Assembly: GCA_937995345.1 (NCBI GenBank)
Contig: CALKKS010000013.1
Location: 1-64,000, forward strand
DNA from: an uncultured Collinsella sp.
GTDB lineage: Bacteria; Actinomycetota; Coriobacteriia; Coriobacteriales; Coriobacteriaceae
Length of the DNA stretch: 64,000 nucleotides
Direction of reading: 5' to 3'
Below, one piece after another: positions 41,012 to 50,070 of this stretch. The notes under the pieces were generated by a model. That model was given only the letters and a program-made list of their open reading frames with translations. It was not told the DNA's origin and made no database searches. Each line of letters opens with the position of its first letter. Position 1 is the stretch's first letter. The translations under genes and the position numbers were made by a program.

Positions 41012-43843
41012 CTACTCCCCCAGCAGCGCTTTCTCAGGCGTGATGGGCAGCGAGCGGACCTGGTGGCCGGTGGCGTGTGCGACGGCCGAGGCCACGGCGG
41101 CGAGCGGCGTGTTGATGACGACCTCGCCGATCGACTTGGCGCCAAACGGACCCGTCGGCTCGTAGCTCGGCTCAAAGGCCACGCGAATGCTGCCGATATC
41201 CAGGCGCGTGGGCAGCTTGTAGCTCATAAAGTTGCCGGTGCGCAGGCGGCCGCGATCGTCATGCTCAACAATCTCGTAGAGCGCGTGGCCAATGCCCTGG
41301 GCAATGCCGCCCTCGGCCTGGACGCGCGCGAGCGCCTCGTTGATCACGGTGCCGCAGTCGACGGCAGCGGCGTAATCCACCACGGTCACCTTGCCGGTGG
41401 CCTTGTCGACCTCGACCTCGGCAATGCCGGCCATAAACGGCGGAGGCGAAACGGGCAGGCAGGCAGAGGCGTGCGAGGTCAGCGCGTCGCCACCCGCGAT
41501 ATTCTTGACGCACAGGTTGGCAAAGTCGCGCAGCGTGAGGTAGCGGCCGCGCTCACGGGCGGCGCGCTCGTCGGACAGGCGCACGTACTGGCCGTCGAAG
41601 ACCACGTCGGCGGCGTCAACGTCCCACATCTGGGCGGCCTTGGCGCAAATCTTCTCGCGCAGCTCGGTCGCGGCGTTCTTGGCGGCAAGGCCCGTCACGT
41701 ACGTACCCGAGCTCGCGTACGAGCCGGCGTCGAACGGCGACACGTCGGTGTCCACGCCGCGCACCACGATCAGCGAGCTCTCCACGCCCAGCTCCTCGGC
41801 GGCAATCTGCGCCAGGATCGTGTCGACGCCCATGCCGTTATCGGTGGCGCCGGTGCCGATGGAAATGAAACCATCCTCTTCCAGGCGCATGTCGATACCG
41901 GCGATATCCACGTTGGAAATGCCCGATCCCTGCATGGTGAGCGCACAGCCCAGAGCACGCACGCGGTCGCCCAGGTCAACGGCCAGCGGCTTGTCGCGCC
42001 AGCCGATCATGTCCATCGCGCGCAGCAGGCAGCGGTCGAGCGCGCAGGCGTTGAGCTTCTCGTTGTAGTACTGCGGCATGGTCTCGCCCTCGCGCACGAT
42101 GTTCTTAAGGCGCAGGTCGGCGGGGTCCATGTGCAGCATGTCGGCGAGCTCGTTGACGGCGCTCTCCACGGCAAACTGGCCCTGGGTGGCACCGTAGCCA
42201 CGATACGCGCCGCCGCGGTTGGTGTTGGTGTAGACGGCATCCCACCTAAAGCGGCTCGCCTTCACATGGTTGTAGATCGGCAGGCTCTTGTGACCCGAAA
42301 GGCCGATCGTCGTGGTGGCATGCTCGCCATAAGCACCGGCGTTGGACAGCGTATGCAGGTCGATGGCCGTGATGGTACCGTCGTTCATGGCGCCCAGCTT
42401 GACGGTCATCTGCATCTGGTGGCGCGAGTTGCCCGCGGTGATGGTCTCCTCGCGGGTGTAGCAGCAATAGCTCGGACGGCCGGTCTGCTGGGTAACAAAC
42501 GCCACGAAGATCTCGCAGCAGCCAGTCTGCTTGGAGCCAAAGCCGCCACCGATGCGAGGCTTAATAACCTGCACCTGCGACTGCGGAATGTCGAGCGACT
42601 GCGCAACCATGCGGCGCACGTGGAAGGGCACCTGCGTGGAGGTGGTCACCGAGATACGCCCGAACGCATCGGTCGTCGCAAAGGCGCGGAAGGTTTCCAT
42701 GGGCGCGGTCTGCGTGGCCTGGCTGGTGTAAGTGCGCTCAAAGACGATGTCGCTCTGGGCGAACGCCTCGTCCAGATCGCCATAATCGCTGGTACCGCTG
42801 CATACCAGGTTGCGAGCAACGTCGCCGCCCTGCGGGAACATAAAGGTCACGTCGCCCTCGGGGTGGACCACGATGTCGTTATCGAGTGCCTGGGTAAAGT
42901 CGAGCAGCGGCTCGAGCACCTCATAGTCGACCTTGATGAGCTTGAGCGCCTTGTCGGCGGCCTCCTCGGTCTCGGCGGCGACGATCGCCACCTCCTCGTT
43001 TTGGTAGCGAACGAGGTTCTCGAGAATCAGGCGGTCGTAGGGACTCGGCTGCGGATAGCTCTGGCCGGCGATGGTAAAGCGACGCTTGGGCACGTCCTCG
43101 TAGGTGTAGACGCCCACGACGCCCGGCACCTTCAGGGCGCGCGACGTGTCGATGGAGCGGATCTTGGCGCGGGCATACGGGCTGCGCTTGAGCTTAACGA
43201 TGAGCGCGCCAGCGGGCACCATATCGCCCGTGTAGACGGGACGGCCCTCGAGTAGGGCCTTCGAGTCCTTCTTGGGCTGCTTGTGGGTGATCTGCTTGTA
43301 GGTGACGCCGTCGCAGCTGGTGTCGTTGACCGGCAGCTCGGGCATCTCAAAGCCCACCTGTACGCCAGACTCGTTGAGGAAGCGGACGATGGCGCGCAGC
43401 TGGCTCTCGTAGCCGCTGCAACGGCACAGGTTGCCGGCGAGCTGGCGCGACAGCTCCTCGCGCGTGGCGACGAGGCTTGGGTCCTCCTTGGCGGCACGGG
43501 CGAGCGCCAGCACGTTCATGATGAGGCCGGGGGCGCAAAAACCGCACTGCTCGGCGCCTTCGGCAGCCATAGCGCGGGCGAGCGCCTCGGACTCGGCCTT
43601 GAGACCCTCGAGCGTGGTGATGGAGCGGCCCTCGACGCGCGCGGCGGGAACCGAGCAGCTCAGCACCGGGTCGCCGTCGAGCCACACCGTGCACAGGCCG
43701 CAGTTGGTGGTCTCGCAGGCACAGCGCACCGACGCGCAACCCTGCTCACGCAAAAGCGAAAAGAGCATGGTATCGGGGGCAATCTGAACCTTGACCTTGC
43801 GACCGTTGAGCGTAAAGGAAAGATCGATGAGTTTGGCAGCCAT
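41012..43843 (-). CDS. Molybdenum hydroxylase, fused iron-sulfur and molybdopterin subunits
   Basis: 943 residues of the xanthine dehydrogenase/aldehyde oxidase family. Residues 1-165 hold two [2Fe-2S] clusters: CASVRCACETTNCGLC and later CGFCAPG with CRCSGY. From about 195 on is the molybdopterin-binding part, with GGGFGSKQTG, NRGGAYRGYGATQ and the late FGAKSIGEVV carrying the Glu expected near the Mo centre. In most relatives these two parts are separate polypeptides; here they are one. Starts by TAATG overlap with the FAD subunit gene. Substrate (purine, aldehyde or other) cannot be told. The window also encodes mobA and sel genes, so a selenium-dependent hydroxylase is possible but not shown. 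Confidence 0.87.
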   Translation of the reverse strand: MAAKLIDLSFTLNGRKVKVQIAPDTMLFSLLREQGCASVRCACETTNCGLCTVWLDGDPVLSCSVPAARVEGRSITTLEGLKAESEALARAMAAEGAEQCGFCAPGLIMNVLALARAAKEDPSLVATREELSRQLAGNLCRCSGYESQLRAIVRFLNESGVQVGFEMPELPVNDTSCDGVTYKQITHKQPKKDSKALLEGRPVYTGDMVPAGALIVKLKRSPYARAKIRSIDTSRALKVPGVVGVYTYEDVPKRRFTIAGQSYPQPSPYDRLILENLVRYQNEEVAIVAAETEEAADKALKLIKVDYEVLEPLLDFTQALDNDIVVHPEGDVTFMFPQGGDVARNLVCSGTSDYGDLDEAFAQSDIVFERTYTSQATQTAPMETFRAFATTDAFGRISVTTSTQVPFHVRRMVAQSLDIPQSQVQVIKPRIGGGFGSKQTGCCEIFVAFVTQQTGRPSYCCYTREETITAGNSRHQMQMTVKLGAMNDGTITAIDLHTLSNAGAYGEHATTTIGLSGHKSLPIYNHVKASRFRWDAVYTNTNRGGAYRGYGATQGQFAVESAVNELADMLHMDPADLRLKNIVREGETMPQYYNEKLNACALDRCLLRAMDMIGWRDKPLAVDLGDRVRALGCALTMQGSGISNVDIAGIDMRLEEDGFISIGTGATDNGMGVDTILAQIAAEELGVESSLIVVRGVDTDVSPFDAGSYASSGTYVTGLAAKNAATELREKICAKAAQMWDVDAADVVFDGQYVRLSDERAARERGRYLTLRDFANLCVKNIAGGDALTSHASACLPVSPPPFMAGIAEVEVDKATGKVTVVDYAAAVDCGTVINEALARVQAEGGIAQGIGHALYEIVEHDDRGRLRTGNFMSYKLPTRLDIGSIRVAFEPSYEPTGPFGAKSIGEVVINTPLAAVASAVAHATGHQVRSLPITPEKALLGE

Positions 43844-44757
43844 TAGCGCACCTCGCTAGAATCGACGCCGGGCACGCGGCGGCAGGAATACTCGTCCGTG
43901 GCAAACTTAGGAATCTGTACGGTCTCGAGCTCGCGGGCAAGCGCTGCCGAAAGCTCGATGCCGGCGGCGCGGCGCACGGCCTGGACGGCGAGCGGTGCCG
44001 AGATGCGGCGGCGGTAGTCAGCCGAGCCCCACAGGTTGGTGCCGTAGCTCAGCGCGCGCACGGACACGGTGAGGGCGCGAAGTTCGTCCTCGGAAGGCTG
44101 CTCGCTCGTAAGGCCGCATGCCTCGCCCTGCAGCAGGGTCGCGCGCAGCGGACGGGCGCCCACGGTGACGTGCCAGGAGTTGTCCCACCAGGCGGCGGTG
44201 ACATTGAGCGAGGGGAAGTCGGTCGCGGCCTTACGCACGGCCTCGTAGCTTGCGCGGTAATCGTGCTTAACGACCACGACGTGCTCGATCACGTCGCGCA
44301 CGTAGCCCATGTCCACGAACTCGGCGAGCGGCACGCGGCCGGCGCCCGTCAGCTCAACATAGGAGTCGAGCGCCAGGAACGCCGAGAGCACGTCCGAGAA
44401 GCCAAAGCGACCGTAGATGCTGCCGCCCACCGTGGCGGTGTTGCGCAGCTGCACACCCACGATGTCGTGGACGGCGAACTCAAAGACATGGTTGACAAGC
44501 GCGTTGAGCTCGACATGACGCTCGAGCTGGCGCAGGGTGCACATGGCGCCGATGCGAAACTCGGTCTCGGTCTCCTCGATCTGATCGAGTCCGCAGGCCG
44601 AAAGGTCAATCGCCGTCGCCACACGACGCGAACCCAGGCGCATCCAGATGCCGCCGCCCACAATCTTGTTGTTGCGGTTTTTCTGCAAGAGCTCATAGGC
44701 TTCGGCCGCGTTTCCAACACGGACGTAGGTACCGAACTTGAGCACGTTCTCCCCCAT
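43843..44757 (-). CDS. FAD-binding subunit of the molybdenum hydroxylase
   Basis: 304 residues from the ATG at 44757 (MGENVLKFGTYVRVGNAAEA); an upstream in-frame ATG at 44838 is less likely. The FAD-binding PCMH fold is seen in NNKIVGGGIWMRLGSRRVAT and LRNTATVGGSIYGRFGFSDV (flavin pyrophosphate loop), followed by the CODH-type C-terminal domain (DFPSLNVTAAW...). It passes electrons from the iron-sulfur clusters of the fused subunit to an acceptor. Its stop overlaps the start of the hydroxylase gene. Confidence 0.82.
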   Translation of the reverse strand: MGENVLKFGTYVRVGNAAEAYELLQKNRNNKIVGGGIWMRLGSRRVATAIDLSACGLDQIEETETEFRIGAMCTLRQLERHVELNALVNHVFEFAVHDIVGVQLRNTATVGGSIYGRFGFSDVLSAFLALDSYVELTGAGRVPLAEFVDMGYVRDVIEHVVVVKHDYRASYEAVRKAATDFPSLNVTAAWWDNSWHVTVGARPLRATLLQGEACGLTSEQPSEDELRALTVSVRALSYGTNLWGSADYRRRISAPLAVQAVRRAAGIELSAALARELETVQIPKFATDEYSCRRVPGVDSSEVR

Positions 44758-44840
44758 CTCTCCACTTGCCAGTACTTTTAAGTGTACCAAACGAGGGGCC
44801 GCAACCTTCCACAGCACAAAAACCTCCCTCCCATCCATAA

Positions 44841-44907
44841 CTTGCGGTGAAATACGGACTATTTGCCGGGCTTAGGGCGACCAACAGTCCGTATTTCACC
44901 GCAACTT
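44841..44907. repeat. TTGCGGTGAAATA-family hairpin, copy C
   Basis: Arms CTTGCGGTGAAATACGGACT (44841-44860) and the inverse (44886-44905) pair over about 20 bp around a 25-base loop. The outer TTGCGGTGAAATA equals the other copies, while the inner part is CGGACT here instead of GTTCCTG, with matching change in the opposite arm. Confidence 0.8.
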
Positions 44908-44964
44908 AAGGGGCGGCCGGCAGATGGCCGAGACAAAATGATCCGTTTTCCTCCGTCACCTTCG

Positions 44965-45000
44965 GATCAAAAAAGGCTCCCGGCGTTGAGCCGAGAGCCT
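44965..45000 (-). terminator. Terminator of gdhA
   Basis: Stem GGCTCTCGGC / GCCGGGAGCC with a five-base loop, followed on the minus strand by TTTTTTGATC, about 25 bases after the gdhA stop. Confidence 0.85.
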
Positions 45001-45024
45001 CATTACATGCTATGTCAGCTAGGG

Positions 45025-46380
45025 TTAGCAGACACCCTGGGCGAGCATGGCGTCGGCAACCTTCAAGAAGCCGGCGATGTTGGCGCCCATGACAAAGTTG
45101 CCCTCCTGGCCATACTCCTTGGCGGTGTCGTCCACGTTGTGGAACATGCCGCGCATGAGCTGCTCGAGCTTGCCGTCGACCTCCTCGAAGGTCCAGGACA
45201 GGTGCTCGGCGTTCTGGCTCATCTCCAGGCCGGACACGAGCACGCCACCGGCGTTGGCAGCCTTACCGGGCATGAAGGCGACGCCGTTCTCCTGGAAGTA
45301 GGTCGTGGCCTCGATGGTCGTGGGCATGTTCGCGCCCTCGCCGACCACCTTGCAGCCGTTGGCGACGAGCGCCTGGGCGTCCTCGAGCAGCAGCGTGTTC
45401 TCGCGAGCGCAGGGCAGCGCGATGTCGCAGGGAAGCTGCCACACGCCGCGGCCGTCGCCCTCGTGCCACACGGCGTTGGGCTTCTCGTCAACGTACATAG
45501 CGAGCGTAACGCCCTTGTCGTGGCCGGAGCGCTTCTTGTTGTAGACGTGCTCGAGCACGGTGTAGTCGATGCCGTCGGGATCCTCGACCCAGCCGTGGGT
45601 GTCGGAGCAGGCCAGCACTTTGCCGCCGAGCTGGGAGACCTTCTGGACCGCGTAGATAGCGACGTTACCGGAGCCGTGAACGACAACGTTCTTGCCCTCG
45701 AAGGACTCGCCGCGGCTCTTGAGGTACTCGTCCACAAAGTAGACCAGGCCGTAGCCGGTGGCCTCGGTACGGGCGAGCGAGCCACCAAAGGAGAGGCCCT
45801 TGCCGGTGAGGACGCCGGTCCACTCGTTGGTCAGGCGCTTGTACTGGCCGAACATGTAGGCAACCTCACGGCCGCCAACGCCCAGGTCGCCGGCGGGAAC
45901 GTCGGTGTTCGGGCCAATGTGGCGATAGAGCTCGGTCATGAAGGACTGGCAGAAGTGCATGATCTCGTTGTTGGACTTGCCCTTGGGGTCAAAGTCGGAA
46001 CCGCCCTTGCCGCCGCCCATGGGAAGGGTGGTCAGACTGTTCTTGAGGATCTGCTCCAGGCCCAGGAACTTGAGCATGCCCAGAGTGACCGTCGGGTTAA
46101 AGCGCAGGCCGCCCTTGTAGGGTCCAATGGCAGAGTTGAACTCGACGCGGTAGCCGCGGTTGACCTGGACCTTGCCCTGGTCGTCGACCCAGGGAACACG
46201 GAACATGACGATGCGCTCGGGCTCGACGAGGCGCTCAAGCAGGGCGGCCTCCTCGTACTCGGGGTGGGCGTCGAGCGCCGGCTGGATGGTGCCGAGGATC
46301 TCGGTCGCGGCCTGGATGAACTCAGGCTGCTCGGGATAGCGGGCCTTGAGCTCGTCGAGAACTTTCTGCGTGTAGCTCAT
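45025..46380 (-). CDS. gdhA: NADP-type glutamate dehydrogenase
   Basis: 451 residues from the ATG at 46380, with GGAGGAAGC directly upstream. Substrate-binding and catalytic segments: GYRVEFNSAIGPYKGGLRF, LTTLPMGGGKGGSDFDPKGK (catalytic Lys region), DVPAGDLGVGGREVAYMFG; the nucleotide-binding domain has VVVHGSGNVAIYAVQ and a downstream VVGEGANMPTT. Length and motifs fit the hexameric bacterial enzyme that fixes ammonia into glutamate; NADP preference is inferred from the family. It is a single-gene unit. Confidence 0.93.
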   Translation of the reverse strand: MSYTQKVLDELKARYPEQPEFIQAATEILGTIQPALDAHPEYEEAALLERLVEPERIVMFRVPWVDDQGKVQVNRGYRVEFNSAIGPYKGGLRFNPTVTLGMLKFLGLEQILKNSLTTLPMGGGKGGSDFDPKGKSNNEIMHFCQSFMTELYRHIGPNTDVPAGDLGVGGREVAYMFGQYKRLTNEWTGVLTGKGLSFGGSLARTEATGYGLVYFVDEYLKSRGESFEGKNVVVHGSGNVAIYAVQKVSQLGGKVLACSDTHGWVEDPDGIDYTVLEHVYNKKRSGHDKGVTLAMYVDEKPNAVWHEGDGRGVWQLPCDIALPCARENTLLLEDAQALVANGCKVVGEGANMPTTIEATTYFQENGVAFMPGKAANAGGVLVSGLEMSQNAEHLSWTFEEVDGKLEQLMRGMFHNVDDTAKEYGQEGNFVMGANIAGFLKVADAMLAQGVC

Positions 46381-46591
46381 GCTTCCTCCAATTGATGGAA
46401 AAGAAAAATGTCGGTCGCGGCACCCCATGCGCCGCGAGCTTTATCGAGTATGGATAATATCGCACTGTTGCGGGAAAGTTTCGCATAAGACAACGAGCGG
46501 ATGTTTCATTTTGATTACGATGCAGGTAGAAGCGTTTTTGAGCACCTGACGTGCAAAACCCGTGTTTCAAACCTGTTTCGTCCACGTGTTC

Positions 46592-46634
46592 CAAACCACC
46601 ACAAAGGTGCCTGTCCCCAATGTGGTGGTTTTGG
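46592..46634. repeat. Hairpin after the DUF3343 gene
   Basis: AAACCACCACA and TGTGGTGGTTT pair over 11 bp around a 17-base centre (AAGGTGCCTGTCCCCAA). It starts a few bases after the DUF3343 stop on the minus strand and could act as terminator, but no long T run follows. Confidence 0.5.
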
Positions 46635-46637
46635 AGG

Positions 46638-47033
46638 CTAGAGGACGAGCTGATGGTAGTCGGCGGGGGTTATGCGGCCTTCGGTGGCAGCACAGAAGGC
46701 GGCGAGCGCATCGCCGGAGAACGGCATGACCCAGCACAGCCCGCAGCCGGCGGTAATGGAGCCGGGCAAAGGCATAATGCGCCCGGGCACGCCGGCATCC
46801 AGGCACAGCTGCTCGCATTCCATCACATCGAAGGTGCTGTCGAACGACACGATGATTTTGCGTTCGTGGTCGAGGGCATCACCGGACGGGCCGCCGCGGT
46901 GTGCCTCACGATACGCCGCGGCGGCCGCTTCCTCTTCCGCGGTATGCCCACAGCCACCGCAACCGCAGGTACAGGGTTCGGACCCGTCGCAAGTGCAAGG
47001 CTCTCCCGTGTCGGGACAAATATCGTGAGACAT
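46638..47033 (-). CDS. DUF3343 (putative Se/S carrier) protein with Cys-rich N-terminus
   Basis: 131 residues from the ATG at 47033 (MSHDICPDTGEPCTC), with GGGAG six bases upstream. The first 30 residues hold nine cysteines (CPDTGEPCTCDGSEPCTCGC and GGCGH), an unusual metal-binding-like extension. The second half matches DUF3343: KIIVSFDSTFDVMECEQLCL, then GVPGRIMPLPGSITAGCGLC. Members of this family are encoded with selenium-metabolism genes and have been proposed as selenium or sulfur carriers. Location beside mobA, tRNA-Sec, selB and selA agrees with that. Follows mobA after 15 bases. Confidence 0.75.
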   Translation of the reverse strand: MSHDICPDTGEPCTCDGSEPCTCGCGGCGHTAEEEAAAAAYREAHRGGPSGDALDHERKIIVSFDSTFDVMECEQLCLDAGVPGRIMPLPGSITAGCGLCWVMPFSGDALAAFCAATEGRITPADYHQLVL

Positions 47034-47048
47034 GGCATCTCCCATCGT

Positions 47049-47681
47049 CTAGGCGAGCAGCTCGGCTACCGCAAACTCCTCGGGTGTATTGACGTTTTCG
47101 AAGCAGAGCGTGGAGCCAGCGGCCTTAACGATCTGCGGCTCATCCATATAACCGGCCTGAACGCGATTGATCAGGCAGCGAATGCGCTGGCGGTCGCAGG
47201 CGAGCAGCTCTTGGGCAACCGGTGCACACGCGTCACGGCGCCAGACGGCGCAAAGCGGCTCAATCCCCCGCTCCTCGCGCGGCACGCACACATCGAGCGC
47301 CTCGGCCTCAACACGATCGGCAAGCGCGCCGATCAGTTCCGGCGAGACAAACGGCATGTCGCAGGCGACGATCGCCACGAGCGGCAATCGGGCCGCGGCC
47401 AACGAGCTCGCGATGCCGCGCATGGCACCGGCGGGACCGTCGACGTCCATCACCACGCGGGGGCACAGGCCATCAAACATAAGTTCCTCAAGATAGGCAA
47501 GCTCGCTGGGACGCGAAGTCGTCACGACCAACTCGCCGGCAACTGGCGCCAGCCGGCCCAGCACGCGTTCGATGAGCGGCTCGCCGCAAAACAACATTCG
47601 CGCCTTGTCGCAACCCATGCGCGACGACAGCCCGCCCGCTTGGACGACGCAAGAAAGATCGGCTCGTCTTACGGTAGTCAT
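47049..47681 (-). CDS. mobA: Molybdenum cofactor guanylyltransferase
   Basis: 210 residues from the ATG at 47681 (MTTVRRADLSCVVQAGGLSS), with GGAGG about ten bases upstream; the longer upstream frame runs into tRNA-Sec and is rejected. VVQAGGLSSRMGCDKARMLF is the nucleotidyltransferase motif; VAIVACDMPFVSPELIGAL and REERGIEPLCAVWRR complete the MobA pattern. It converts molybdopterin to the guanine dinucleotide form required by DMSO-reductase-family enzymes such as formate dehydrogenase and the oxidoreductase encoded at 51577-53694. Confidence 0.85.
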   Translation of the reverse strand: MTTVRRADLSCVVQAGGLSSRMGCDKARMLFCGEPLIERVLGRLAPVAGELVVTTSRPSELAYLEELMFDGLCPRVVMDVDGPAGAMRGIASSLAAARLPLVAIVACDMPFVSPELIGALADRVEAEALDVCVPREERGIEPLCAVWRRDACAPVAQELLACDRQRIRCLINRVQAGYMDEPQIVKAAGSTLCFENVNTPEEFAVAELLA

Positions 47682-47835
47682 ACGGCAAAACACCTCCATC
47701 GGCGCGTTCAAAACCTGGCGCACGAAGCTAAATACCGCTGCTGAAATAGCGGCGCCACGAAAAGCTCGTGCAAAAACAAAACAGCGCCTTTGCGGCACGC
47801 AGTAAGACCGCGAGCACAAAAGCGCTGGTAGCGTA

Positions 47836-47932
47836 TGGCGGGAACGTATGTGAATCGAACACATCCAAGACGTTTTGCACGCCTCGCAACGGTTTTGAGG
47901 ACCGCGGAGCCCACCGGAGCCCATCCGTTCCC
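47836..47932 (-). tRNA. selC: tRNA-Sec (UCA)
   Basis: On the minus strand a 97-base tRNA with acceptor GGGAACG / CGTTCCC, an extended D arm (GGGCTCCGGTGGGCTCC), anticodon arm CGGT-CCTCAAA-ACCG giving anticodon UCA, a very long variable arm, T loop TTCGATT and encoded CCA. Length, anticodon and position directly beside selB and selA identify the selenocysteine tRNA that reads UGA. Confidence 0.95.
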
Positions 47933-48013
47933 AAGTGCGGAGATATTTTACCAAACCGGACAGCCCGCAGCCGCACAGGGCACTAGGACAGCTAATTTGG
48001 GACAAGGGATGAT

Positions 48014-48079
48014 TTTTCTGGGACGGGGATTAAAAAATCATTAGGTACACAATGATTTTTTAATCCCCGTCCCAGAAAA
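48014..48079. repeat. Intact TCTGGGACGGGGATTAAA palindrome
   Basis: Two arms of about 29-30 bases (TTTTTCTGGGACGGGGATTA... and its inverse) surround an eight-base centre AGGTACAC. It sits between the selB stop and tRNA-Sec. It is the uninterrupted counterpart of the palindrome split by the insertion sequence at 29747-31288. On either strand it might end transcription, since AAAAA/TTTTT border the stem. Confidence 0.8.
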
Positions 48080-48102
48080 AACATCCGCCCAAAATGACTA
48101 CC

Positions 48103-50070
48103 CTAGCGCAGGGAGCGCAGGCCGCCGGCTTCCTTATCGAGCACCGTGAAGCGCACGGCATCCAGGTGCTCCAAGATGCTGATGGCGCGTTTGCGCGACA
48201 CGCCCAGCGCCTCACGCAGTACGCTTGTGGTGGCGGCACCGCCGGCAGCCTCGATAGCGGCGGCAACGAGCTCGCGCGCATGGCCCTCGGCGGCAGCGGA
48301 CAGGGCAACGTCGCGCTCGACCTTAACGATCGAGCGATTGAGCGAAAGCTCGCGCAGGGCACGCGTCATGGTGTCGCGATCGAGCTGCAACTGCTCGCCC
48401 ACTTCGGGCAACGTCGGTGCATCGAGGCCGGCTTCGTCCAGCAAGGCAACGATACGTTCGCAGGCCTCGCGCACCACACGCGCCGCGGCGGCAGCGGAGT
48501 GCGGGTCGAACACCTCGGCGCCCTCGGAGGCACACACGCCGCGCGAGCAGCCCTCGGCAATCAGGGCTGCGGCAACTGTGTCTTCAGCAGTAGGCCACGC
48601 AGCATGGGCAACAGCGCCGGGCGTAAAGCCCGTCTCCTTGGGGGCAGCCGCGTGCATGACTGACAGGGTCGTCGCCAGTGCATCCATCGCGGCGTCGAGC
48701 ACCACGGCGTCCGCCAAGAGGTCCGCATCACCCACGGCAAGCTTGCGAACGGAGTCCTGCGCCACCAACCCGCGCAGTGCGGCATCGACCTCGCCGACAC
48801 CAAGATCCAAAGCCTCGGCAACATCAATCGCCGTAACCGGCAGCATCTGCAGCGCCAGCCAAGCACCCACACCGCCCGCGATATCGCCGGACTCGAGCGC
48901 CGCATACAGCGCACGCTCCCCTTCTGCAAGCTCGCGCGAGCGACGGCAGTGCGAAAGCAGCACGCGCCCGCCGCCAATAAGCATCACGGGCGAATAGGAC
49001 AGCACCACGGCATGGTCTCCGGCTCGTAGCGGCAGCGAGTTTTCCAAGCGCACCTGAACGATACGGGTCTCGCCCACCGCCATGGGGGCTTCGCCCTCCA
49101 TGAACATGATGCGACCGACAACCTCGGCCGTACCCGCCATCACATGCACACGCGCACCCGACTCGAGCACACGCGGCTTGGCTCCCTCGCGACCCAAATA
49201 CGTAAACGTCATCATAAAGCGCATCGTCTGGCCAAAGCGGCCCGCCACGCCCAGCATCTCTCCGCGATCGAGCGCAGCGACGCCATCGCCCACCAGGTTA
49301 AGCGCCACGCGCTGTCCAGGCAGCGCCTGCTGCGTATCGCCATGCACTTGAATCCCGCGCACGCGACAGACCGTACGCGACGGCAGTGCAACGAGCTCGT
49401 CGCCCACCGCGACGGGCGCATCGTGCAACGTTCCCGTCACCACGGTACCGGCACCCTTGATCGTAAAGCAGCGGTCAATCGGCAAGCGCGGTGCGGCATC
49501 GGTTCGCTCGGCACGGGCACGGCAGGCACCCCAGCAAGCGGCAACTTGCTCGTCGAGCGCAGCCAGCAGGTCATCGATCCCCGCGCCGGTCTTGGACGAC
49601 ACAGGCACAATCGGCGCGCCCGCAAACACGGTACCCGACAAAAAGTCATCGACATCGAGCTCGGCAAGCTCGGTCATCTCGGCGTCGGCCAGGTCGCACA
49701 TCGTCAGCGCAACCACCATGTGCGTGACGCCCAGCAGCTCCAGCACATGCACGTGCTCGCGGGTCTGCGGCATCACGCCCTCGACGGCCGAAACCACCAG
49801 CACGGCCACGTCGATACCCGTGGCGCCCTGCACCATGGCGCGCAGGTAGTGTGCATGGCCTGGCACGTCGACCAGGCCAACGATCTTGCCACTCGGCAGC
49901 GCCAGCTCGCCAAAGCCAAGCTCAACCGTCATGCCACGACGACGCTCAACTTCCAGGCGGTCGGGGTTTTTGCCCGTCAGTGCCTCGATGAGCGCCGACT
50001 TACCGTGGTCAACATGTCCTGCCGTGCCAACGATAACGGGGCATTCCACCAACGCTTCGGCCTCACTCAT
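48103..50070 (-). CDS. selB: Selenocysteine-specific elongation factor SelB
   Basis: 655 residues. GTPase G1 GTAGHVDHGKSALIEALTG, switch II DVPGHAHYLRAMVQGATGID, and ALTMCDLADAE for the base contact; domains II and III follow (RCFTIKGAGTVVTGTLHDAP). The C-terminal third is winged-helix repeats (LREALGVSRKRAISILEHLD) that bind the SECIS RNA. It delivers Sec-tRNA(Sec) to the ribosome at UGA. The ATG overlaps the selA stop by four bases, so selA-selB is one operon. Confidence 0.95.
   Translation of the reverse strand: MSEAEALVECPVIVGTAGHVDHGKSALIEALTGKNPDRLEVERRRGMTVELGFGELALPSGKIVGLVDVPGHAHYLRAMVQGATGIDVAVLVVSAVEGVMPQTREHVHVLELLGVTHMVVALTMCDLADAEMTELAELDVDDFLSGTVFAGAPIVPVSSKTGAGIDDLLAALDEQVAACWGACRARAERTDAAPRLPIDRCFTIKGAGTVVTGTLHDAPVAVGDELVALPSRTVCRVRGIQVHGDTQQALPGQRVALNLVGDGVAALDRGEMLGVAGRFGQTMRFMMTFTYLGREGAKPRVLESGARVHVMAGTAEVVGRIMFMEGEAPMAVGETRIVQVRLENSLPLRAGDHAVVLSYSPVMLIGGGRVLLSHCRRSRELAEGERALYAALESGDIAGGVGAWLALQMLPVTAIDVAEALDLGVGEVDAALRGLVAQDSVRKLAVGDADLLADAVVLDAAMDALATTLSVMHAAAPKETGFTPGAVAHAAWPTAEDTVAAALIAEGCSRGVCASEGAEVFDPHSAAAAARVVREACERIVALLDEAGLDAPTLPEVGEQLQLDRDTMTRALRELSLNRSIVKVERDVALSAAAEGHARELVAAAIEAAGGAATTSVLREALGVSRKRAISILEHLDAVRFTVLDKEAGGLRSLR

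Noticed and set aside
47682..48005. Extended mobA start upstream of 47681
   Set aside because: The extension would cover tRNA-Sec and has no homology; the ATG at 47681 has a good ribosome site and begins just before the nucleotide-binding motif.
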